A DNA stretch of 39,964 bases, from NCBI GenBank assembly GCA_012840245.1, contig DULR01000057.1, positions 1 through 39,964 on the forward strand, written 5' to 3'. The position numbers were made by a program, and so were the translations under genes. A model generated the notes under the pieces. It was given only the letters and a program-made list of their open reading frames with translations, made no database searches and had not been told where the DNA came from. Below are positions 34,285 through 39,964 of this stretch, in pieces. Each line of letters begins with the position of its first letter. Position 1 is the first letter of the stretch. The DNA comes from Clostridiaceae bacterium (lineage in GTDB: Bacteria; Bacillota; Clostridia; DSM-8532).

Positions 34285-35625
34285 ATGAGTTCAGTACGGA
34301 AACAAAGCGACATATCACTTATCTTCAGGCTGTCCTGGCCAGTCATGCTTGGAATGGTACTTCAAAGCATACTAAGCACCGTGGACGTTTACTTTATCTC
34401 GGGCCTGGGGACCGACCAGTCTGCAGCGGCTTCATTATCCAATTCAATTGTTAATGTCATATTTGTCTTCTCCACACTGGTCTCGGCAGGTACCATAGCT
34501 CTCATCTCAAGAAGCAAAGGAGAAGGCGATATTACCGCAGTACAGGCCATAGGCGGTCAGTCTTTCACCCTTTCAGCTCTTGTCGGCGGGCTTATAAGTC
34601 TGGTTTGCTTCATTCTCAGGAAAGACTTGATCATACTCTTTTTCAACCCTGAACCGGCTGTTTTTAATTATGCAGACGAATACCTCAGGTTTTTGTTTCC
34701 CGCCACAATCCTCGTGTTTATAAATTCTGCCCTCAGAACGATATTCCAGGCCAACGGGGATACCAGAACCCCTTTATACATTTTTGGCATTTCCAATGTC
34801 ATCAATGGCATAGGAGACTACGTTCTTATCAGGATCTTCAATTTCGGCATAACCGGAGCAGCGTTGGCTACTTTGATCTCGATGCTCTTCTCTGCAGTGG
34901 TAATAAACATTATTTTGGTCAAGAAATTTTATAATAATGATTACAGGTTGTTTTTACATTCCCTTGAGCTTAAATATCAGGACAGCATACGTATTTTGCG
35001 AATAGGCGGGTGGGCATGCATTCAGAGTGTTGCCAGACCGATAACCGGAACGTTGATGTACAGCCTGGTCTATATTTTCGGAGGCAGCGCGGGTGCGGCT
35101 GCATTCGGGATCGGAGGTCAGCTTTTCAGCTATACTTTTATAGTACTTTCCGGACTATCAACAGGTCTGGCGGTCCTGGTAGGCCAAAACCTCGGGAGAA
35201 AAGATATCGAAAGCTGCAACCGCCTGATCCGGCAGGGAATGAAAGTCGCATGGATAAATACTATTATCTGCATAGTCCCATATATTTTTCTTCCGCGTAT
35301 ATTGATGTCATTTTTTATAGACGATCCTCTTGTAATATCACACGGGGTGGATTATCTTAGAATTGTGTATCTGGGTGTAATGACCATTCCGTTTACTATC
35401 GTATATGGCGGGGTTTTCCAGGGTTCGGGTGACACATTCCCTCCCATGGTCTCTTCAATGATAGCAAATGTCGTTTTAAAGCTTCCTGCTGCCTATTTTC
35501 TTGCATATGCATTGGATATGGGGATCATGGGAGTCTGGACCGCGATCGCTTTATCCACCGTGGCAGAGGCTGCCATAATCTACTTCTACTTTATACAGGG
35601 TAAATGGAAGGAAAAGAAGATATGA
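34285..35625 (+). CDS. MATE family efflux transporter
   Basis: A 446-residue membrane exporter with about 12 membrane segments in two similar halves. The first half starts IFRLSWPVMLGMVLQSILSTVD with YFISGLGTDQSAAASLSN; the second half has RIGGWACIQSVARPITGTLM and the VYGGVFQGSGDT motif. Known role: cation-driven export of drugs, metabolites or lipid precursors; the substrate is unknown. I chose the ATG at 34285 because GAGGT lies 4-5 bases upstream and the length is then normal. The frame is open back to 34120 without support. It overlaps the GNAT gene by 4 bases. Confidence 0.93.
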   Translation: MSSVRKQSDISLIFRLSWPVMLGMVLQSILSTVDVYFISGLGTDQSAAASLSNSIVNVIFVFSTLVSAGTIALISRSKGEGDITAVQAIGGQSFTLSALVGGLISLVCFILRKDLIILFFNPEPAVFNYADEYLRFLFPATILVFINSALRTIFQANGDTRTPLYIFGISNVINGIGDYVLIRIFNFGITGAALATLISMLFSAVVINIILVKKFYNNDYRLFLHSLELKYQDSIRILRIGGWACIQSVARPITGTLMYSLVYIFGGSAGAAAFGIGGQLFSYTFIVLSGLSTGLAVLVGQNLGRKDIESCNRLIRQGMKVAWINTIICIVPYIFLPRILMSFFIDDPLVISHGVDYLRIVYLGVMTIPFTIVYGGVFQGSGDTFPPMVSSMIANVVLKLPAAYFLAYALDMGIMGVWTAIALSTVAEAAIIYFYFIQGKWKEKKI

Positions 35626-36365
35626 TAAGAACAGCAGCAGATCAAAAAGTTTTTGACTTCCTCGACAGGAATAAGATCATAAATCTCAATATCAGAGGGA
35701 TCATTCATAATAATCCTGATGCTGAGATCTATGTCGATGATGAGAACGGTATCAAAGGCATACTTGTAAGGAACGGCTTTTTTTACTCTCTCTATACTGA
35801 GCAGGAAGACATCCTGAACCACTTTCTGGACAAAATCTCACAGGATCAGGATTATATAGGCTTTTCCGGAGTCCACAGACCTGTCACTGAAATGATATTG
35901 AAAAGATTCAGGCTGGATTGGCGCAATCCCTGCGACATATACTATCTTCCCGTTGAAAGGTATGATCCGGGTCTCAGAAAGAATCCCACACAACCGGTAC
36001 GGCTTGAGGATGCTGAGATCGTCGATAAGTTCTACACCTTCCGGAGCGAGACAAGTCTTGAGCAAATAAAAAAGGATATATCCCTCCGCCATTCATCGGC
36101 GGTTTATGTCAACGGGGAAATAGCCTCCTGGGTATTGACCCATGACGATAACTCAATGGGGATCATGTATACCAGGGAAGAATATCGTCGCCGGGGTTTT
36201 GCGGTCGATGTAACCATAGATCTTGCCGGAAAGATCATAAAGTCAGGGCATATACCCTTCGTTCAGATTTTGGAGAGCAATACACAGTCACCCGGACTGG
36301 CTTTAAAATGCGGTTTTGTCAAAGCAGGCAAATGCGACTGGTTTGGAGTAGAGGTAAGATCATGA
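35622..36365 (+). CDS. GNAT family acetyltransferase
   Basis: A 247-residue protein. The C-terminal part is a GNAT fold with the strand SSAVYVNGEIASWVLTHDD and the acetyl-CoA loop REEYRRRGFAVDVTIDLAGK (about residues 182-205), as in FR47-like enzymes. The N-terminal 120 residues look like a second, degenerate GNAT-like half. Its ATG overlaps the MATE stop as ATGA and has GGAAGGAAAAG upstream, so the two are co-translated. The acceptor is unknown; a link to the exporter's substrate is possible but not shown. Confidence 0.85.
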   Translation: MIRTAADQKVFDFLDRNKIINLNIRGIIHNNPDAEIYVDDENGIKGILVRNGFFYSLYTEQEDILNHFLDKISQDQDYIGFSGVHRPVTEMILKRFRLDWRNPCDIYYLPVERYDPGLRKNPTQPVRLEDAEIVDKFYTFRSETSLEQIKKDISLRHSSAVYVNGEIASWVLTHDDNSMGIMYTREEYRRRGFAVDVTIDLAGKIIKSGHIPFVQILESNTQSPGLALKCGFVKAGKCDWFGVEVRS

Positions 36366-36377
36366 AAAAAGATTGAG

Positions 36378-36405
36378 AAGGGACCTGCTCAAGTGCCGGT
36401 CCCTT
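36378..36405. terminator. Terminator after the GNAT gene
   Basis: AAGGGACC (36378-36385) pairs with GGTCCCTT (36398-36405) around a 12-base loop, followed by TCTCTTTG. On the minus strand it is followed by a run of six T, so it may also stop adhE transcripts. The 110 bases between it and the adhE stop hold further imperfect pairings (AGCCCG with CGGGCT). Confidence 0.7.
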
Positions 36406-36515
36406 TCTCTTTGTCAGCTCTTATCGATCATCGTAAGCATCAGCCCGGCCGACCCTTGATCACTCTCCGGGTCTTCCCCTGATCGTCGGGCTGCGGCTTA
36501 GACAGTTCCAATTTA

Positions 36516-39179
36516 TCAGGCTTTGGCAGGCAATACGGCAGGCTGCAGAGTAAAGATCTTATACATGGTTTTTGATTTTCCGTAATATGCATTCAGGTAC
36601 ATCTGCTTTATCTCGCACATCAAAGGATAACGGGGATTTGCGCCTGTGCACTGGTCATCGAACGCCTGCTCGACCATTTCATCCAGGCTGTCAAGGAAGG
36701 CCTTCTCGTCTATTCCGTAATCCCTGATGGTCTTCTTTATGCCTACCCTGGCTTTCAGGTCATCTATGAGTTTTATCAGGTTTTCAAGCTTCTCTTCATT
36801 GTTTTTTCCCGATACTCCCAGATGGTCTGCTATGGCAGCGTATCTGGCAAGAGCATGGGGATGGTCGTACTGCGGGAATGTGCCCATTTTGACCGGAACC
36901 TCTGCCGCATTAAACCTGATGACCTCATTTATCATCAGCCCATTGGCAACACCGTGCGGCAGGTGATGGAAAGCTCCCAGCTTATGAGCCATCGAATGGC
37001 AAACTCCGAGGAAGGCGTTTGCAAATGCCATACCGGCCATGGTGGCGGCATTGGCCATCTTTTCCCTGGCAACCGGATCATTGGCTCCGTTTTCGTATGC
37101 CCTGGGCAGGTACTCGAATATCATCTTCAATGCCCCCAAAGCCAGGCTGTCTGTATAATCGGTGGCAAGCATGGAGACATAGGCTTCGATCGCATGGGTG
37201 AGGGCATCGATACCGGAAGCAGCAGTCAGTCCCTTGGGTGCGTTCATCATCATATCGGCATCTACGATGGCCATATCAGGCATCAGCTCGTAATCTGCCA
37301 GAGGGTATTTTATTCCTGTGGTCTCGTCGGTTATAACAGCGAAGGGTGTGACCTCGCTCCCGGTACCGGCTGTGGTGGGGATAGCCACAAAGTATGCCTT
37401 CTCACCCATTTTGGGGAATGTATAAACACGTTTTCTGATATCTGCAAAGCGCATGGCCATATCCATAAAATCTGCTTCGGGGTGTTCGTATAATACCCAC
37501 ATGATCTTGGCTGCGTCCATTGCCGAACCACCGCCTACCGCGATGATGATATCAGGCTCGAAGGTCTGCATCAGCTTTGCGCCTTCTCTTGCGCTAGCAA
37601 GTGTCGGGTCCGGCTCAACATTATAGAAGGTCGTATGTTTTATACCCATTTCGTCCAGCTTATCAGTGACGGGTTTTGTATGGCCGTTTTCATAAAGGAA
37701 CCTGTCGGTAACTATAAAGGCCTTCTTTTTGCCTAAAACAGTCTTTATCTCGTCAAGAGCGACAGGAAGGCAGCCCTTCTTGATATACACCTTCTCAGGA
37801 GCTCTGAACCAAAGCATATTCTCTCTTCTTTCGGCGACCGTTTTGATGTTCAGCAGATGCTTGACGCCTACGTTATCTGATACGCTGTTGCCGCCCCATG
37901 ATCCGCAGCCAAGGGTAAGGGACGGAGCCAGCTTGAAGTTGTACAGATCGCCTATTCCCCCGTGTGATGACGGAGTGTTCAGAAGGATACGGCAGGCTTT
38001 CATTCTTTCAGCAAACTCGTCAAGCTTTGCCCTCTCTGTTACCGGATCAAGGTATACCGAAGCTGTGTGTCCATAGCCTCCTGCAGCTATCAGGCTCTCA
38101 GCTTTGTCCATGGCATCGTTGAAATCCTTCGCTTTATACATGGCAAGCACGGGAGAAAGCTTCTCATGGGCAAACTCCTCAGTAAGGCTTACACTCTTTA
38201 CTTCGCCTATGAGGATCTTTGTATTCTCAGGAACGGTGATCCCTGCAAGTTCGGCGATCCTGTATGCAGGCTGACCGACGATTTTTGCATTTAATGCGCC
38301 GTTGACAATGATAGTTTTTCGTACCTTCTCAGTTTCTTCTTTATTGAGGAAGTAGCAGCCTCTGGCTTTGAATTCGTTCTTTACAGCGTCATATATCTTG
38401 TCGACCACTATTACCGATTGCTCAGAAGCGCAGATCATGCCGTTGTCAAAAGTTTTTGAATGTATGATCGAATTCACGGCAAGCAGGATATCTGCCGATT
38501 CGTCTATGATCGCAGGAGTATTGCCGGGGCCAACGCCTATGGCAGGCTTTCCGCTCGAATATGCCGCTTTGACCATTCCCGGTCCGCCGGTGGCGAGGAT
38601 CAGGTCAGCCTCTCTCATCACCATATTGGTCAGTTCCAGTGAGGGAACATCGATCCAGTCTATGATGCCTTCAGGCGCTCCTGCTTTTACAGCCGCCTCC
38701 AGAACGATCCTTGCTGCTTCGATGGTGCAGTTCTTCGCTCTCGGATGAGGGCTCAATATGATGCCGTTTCTGGTCTTTAACGCTATAAGCGTTTTGAATA
38801 TGGCGGTGGAAGTCGGATTGGTCGTCGGAATGACCGCAGCGATAATCCCCACCGGTTCGGCTATCCTTCTGATGCCGTATGCCTTGTCTTCCTCTATCAC
38901 ACCGCAGGTTTTTACGTTTTTGTATGCATTGTATATATATTCTGAGGCATAATGGTTTTTGATGACCTTATCCTCCACAATACCCATGCCTGTTTCTTCC
39001 ACTGCCATTTTGGCAAGTCTTATTCTTTCCTTGTTAGCAGCTGATGCAGCAGCAAGGAAGATTCTGTCCACCTGCTCCTGGGTATAGGTCGCAAACTTTT
39101 TCTGGGCTTCTCTTAATCTCTGCAAAGCATTGCCCAACTTTTCGATTCCGTCGATGATTTCTCTGTTCGCTTTGTTCAT
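36516..39179 (-). CDS. adhE: Bifunctional aldehyde-alcohol dehydrogenase AdhE
   Basis: An 887-residue fusion that reduces acetyl-CoA to acetaldehyde and then ethanol, reoxidising two NADH. The N-terminal aldehyde dehydrogenase half has the nucleophile Cys250 (NGMICASEQS) and GVGPGNTPAIID. A linker lies at about 440-455. The C-terminal iron-dependent alcohol dehydrogenase half has AVGGGSAMDAAK, PTTAGTGSEVTPFAV and the iron-binding histidines in ALTHAIEAY, VCHSMAHKLGAFHHLPHG. I chose the ATG at 39179 because AAAGGAG lies 8 bases upstream; an ATG at 39185 is too close to that site. It is monocistronic. Enzymes of this type assemble into spirosomes. Confidence 0.97.
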   Translation of the reverse strand: MNKANREIIDGIEKLGNALQRLREAQKKFATYTQEQVDRIFLAAASAANKERIRLAKMAVEETGMGIVEDKVIKNHYASEYIYNAYKNVKTCGVIEEDKAYGIRRIAEPVGIIAAVIPTTNPTSTAIFKTLIALKTRNGIILSPHPRAKNCTIEAARIVLEAAVKAGAPEGIIDWIDVPSLELTNMVMREADLILATGGPGMVKAAYSSGKPAIGVGPGNTPAIIDESADILLAVNSIIHSKTFDNGMICASEQSVIVVDKIYDAVKNEFKARGCYFLNKEETEKVRKTIIVNGALNAKIVGQPAYRIAELAGITVPENTKILIGEVKSVSLTEEFAHEKLSPVLAMYKAKDFNDAMDKAESLIAAGGYGHTASVYLDPVTERAKLDEFAERMKACRILLNTPSSHGGIGDLYNFKLAPSLTLGCGSWGGNSVSDNVGVKHLLNIKTVAERRENMLWFRAPEKVYIKKGCLPVALDEIKTVLGKKKAFIVTDRFLYENGHTKPVTDKLDEMGIKHTTFYNVEPDPTLASAREGAKLMQTFEPDIIIAVGGGSAMDAAKIMWVLYEHPEADFMDMAMRFADIRKRVYTFPKMGEKAYFVAIPTTAGTGSEVTPFAVITDETTGIKYPLADYELMPDMAIVDADMMMNAPKGLTAASGIDALTHAIEAYVSMLATDYTDSLALGALKMIFEYLPRAYENGANDPVAREKMANAATMAGMAFANAFLGVCHSMAHKLGAFHHLPHGVANGLMINEVIRFNAAEVPVKMGTFPQYDHPHALARYAAIADHLGVSGKNNEEKLENLIKLIDDLKARVGIKKTIRDYGIDEKAFLDSLDEMVEQAFDDQCTGANPRYPLMCEIKQMYLNAYYGKSKTMYKIFTLQPAVLPAKA

Positions 39180-39215
39180 GCTCATCTCTCCTTTTCTCTG
39201 CATTCATTTCGCTTA

Positions 39216-39233
39216 TCGTTAATTATTTAACAA
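39216..39233 (-). promoter_or_regulatory. Rex operator, site 1, in the adhE leader
   Basis: On the minus strand TTGTTAAATAATTAACGA matches the Rex consensus TTGTTAANNNNTTAACAA at all but one base. It lies 37 bases upstream of the adhE start. Rex represses fermentation genes when NADH is low. Confidence 0.8.
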
Positions 39234-39284
39234 TCTGGCGTAAAAAATAAATGCTTTTATTTTAATGGCATTTGATTTATGACT

Positions 39285-39302
39285 TCGTTATTATTTTAAC
39301 AA
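39285..39302 (-). promoter_or_regulatory. Rex-like operator, site 2, overlapping the adhE -10
   Basis: TTGTTAAAATAATAACGA on the minus strand has the same left half as site 1 and a weaker right half. It contains TGTTAAAAT, a good extended -10 (39293-39298), so a bound repressor would cover the promoter. A perfect TTGACA at 39322-39327 is not at normal spacing from this -10. Confidence 0.55.
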
Positions 39303-39325
39303 ATTCAACTTCAGATGTATATGTC

Positions 39326-39351
39326 AAGTTTGATAAAATTTTATCAAACTT
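39326..39351. promoter_or_regulatory. Perfect 26-base palindrome upstream of adhE
   Basis: AAGTTTGATAAAA is followed directly by its reverse complement. With no loop it is more likely a protein-binding site than an RNA hairpin. It overlaps the TTGACA at 39322-39327. The regulator is unknown. Confidence 0.6.
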
Positions 39352-39381
39352 ATGTATAAATTTTTGTACATTATTTCGCTT

Positions 39382-39397
39382 TGTATACATGTATACA
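39382..39397. promoter_or_regulatory. Palindromic direct repeat TGTATACA x2
   Basis: TGTATACATGTATACA is a perfect 16-base palindrome made of two copies of the palindrome TGTATACA. The shape is that of an operator for a dimeric (for example GntR-type) regulator; this is inference from form only. Confidence 0.45.
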
Positions 39398-39436
39398 TTG
39401 TAACCAGACGGTTCTGCGACATAAGCCGTTGTTCAA

Positions 39437-39465
39437 TGTGCATAGGGGACGGTCCTCTTTGCACA
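39437..39465 (+). repeat. GGGACGG-core hairpin repeat with tag
   Basis: TGTGCA and TGCACA form the stem around TAGGGGACGGTCCTCTT. The tag TTTGATTTATGCGAA follows at about 39470-39484, the clearest copy of that tag in the window. Confidence 0.75.
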
Positions 39466-39514
39466 TTTTTTGATTTATGCGAATTACGTTTCTGTATAAA
39501 ATCAGTATTGTTGA

Positions 39515-39720
39515 CATGCTGTTCAGATCTTCCTGCTGTCCTCGTCACAGGAAGTTGTAAAATGCTCAAGTTTGCTCTCGCTAGGTCGCTGGCAATCGCG
39601 CCGTCCGGGCGCGTGCTGGCTAAAATCTGCATCACGCAGATTTTACCTCACTCGAGCTGCACTGTTCGAATTACAACATTCATCTGCTCCTGCGGAGGCA
39701 GTTCATCTCTGAACAGCATG
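39515..39720. mobile_element. MITE-like element B with CATGCTGTTCAGA ends
   Basis: 206 bases between perfect 13-base inverted ends. The left part matches element A (32681-32816), including the CTTCCTG/CAGGAAG hairpin and its loop, and the right part matches TGCGGAGGCANTTCA. The middle, absent from A, holds two strong hairpins: CGCGCC (39597-39602) with GGCGCG (39608-39613), and TAAAATCTGC (39621-39630) with GCAGATTTTA (39636-39645). No credible gene. Confidence 0.7.
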
Positions 39721-39964
39721 ACACATATTGTCATGGAGATGGACCTTCGTGCGTATTGTTTGATTTATGTGAACCATTAGATATCATTTATTCTGCGTAG
39801 TTCTACTTGTCATAGGTAATATCCTTCAACCCCGCTGCGCTCAGATACCATAGGATGTCAAGCCTTTTTTAAAAAAAAATAACTACCTAAAGTATAATAA
39901 TTATACCTTTTCCCATTGTATGTATGGCAAGTAAAACACTATTTACCGGGGATTCGGCCCTTTC
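39721..39964. other. Intergenic DNA at the right edge
   Basis: 39721-39776 is a diverged copy of the repeat block seen at 29784-29838 (ACATATTGTCA, GGACCTT, then TTTGATTTATGTGAAC). Beyond it are an A-rich run at about 39870-39881 and a small palindrome GTATAATAATTATAC at about 39891-39905. No gene start was recognised before the end of the window. Confidence 0.45.

Noticed and set aside
39352-39780. A 142-codon plus-strand frame at the right end, and an overlapping minus-strand frame at 39324-39635
   Set aside because: Both run through repeat units and MITE-like element B, have no ribosome binding site, and read as low-complexity sequence.

Overview
This window looks like chromosomal DNA of an anaerobic, saccharolytic member of the Clostridia (Firmicutes). 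The main reasons are an L7Ae-like protein - S12 - S7 - EF-G - EF-Tu operon of Firmicutes type, a YesM/YesN two-component pair beside a sugar ABC transporter, a bifunctional AdhE behind Rex-type operators, AGGAGG-type ribosome binding sites with several GTG/TTG starts, and a trace of a sortase-type C-terminus. I cannot name a species. No tRNA, rRNA, CRISPR array, intact transposase or prophage gene was seen.

Layout. 1-2360: a chemoreceptor. 2537-7856 (minus): an amidohydrolase, then tsaE, tsaB, rimI and a LonC-type protease, with a leader region upstream that carries a promoter, an early hairpin and a possible 19-codon peptide. 7944-8428: an unusual hairpin-rich intergenic region. 8429-10846 (minus): LonA. 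11079-20293: a divergent sugar locus, with histidine kinase, response regulator and binding protein to the left and two permeases and a GH65 phosphorylase to the right. 20352-25210 (minus): the str operon. 25734-29618 (minus): a GH94 phosphorylase very like N,N'-diacetylchitobiose phosphorylase, followed by a phosphohexomutase. 30094-34108 (minus): a cobalamin riboswitch, btuF, btuC, btuD and a methyltransferase. 34285-36365 (plus): a MATE exporter and a GNAT acetyltransferase. 36516-39179 (minus): AdhE. 39204-39964: regulatory palindromes and repeat elements.

How it fits together. Two loci use phosphorolysis, which keeps the glycosidic bond energy as a sugar 1-phosphate. GH65 sits with its own importer and regulator. 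GH94 sits with a mutase that could convert the sugar 1-phosphate to the 6-phosphate. AdhE would reoxidise NADH under Rex control. The B12 importer is controlled by a riboswitch with a visible terminator/antiterminator pair.

The least explained material is intergenic. One repeat family has a GGGACGG core in hairpins whose stems differ from copy to copy, followed by a TTTGATTTATGCGAA-like tag. A second has TGTCATYCTGAG ends and a third has CATGCTGTTCAGA ends. A roughly 300-base hairpin-rich block lies between lonA and the amidohydrolase operon. The repeats have split btuF from btuC and fill the gap upstream of the GH94 gene.
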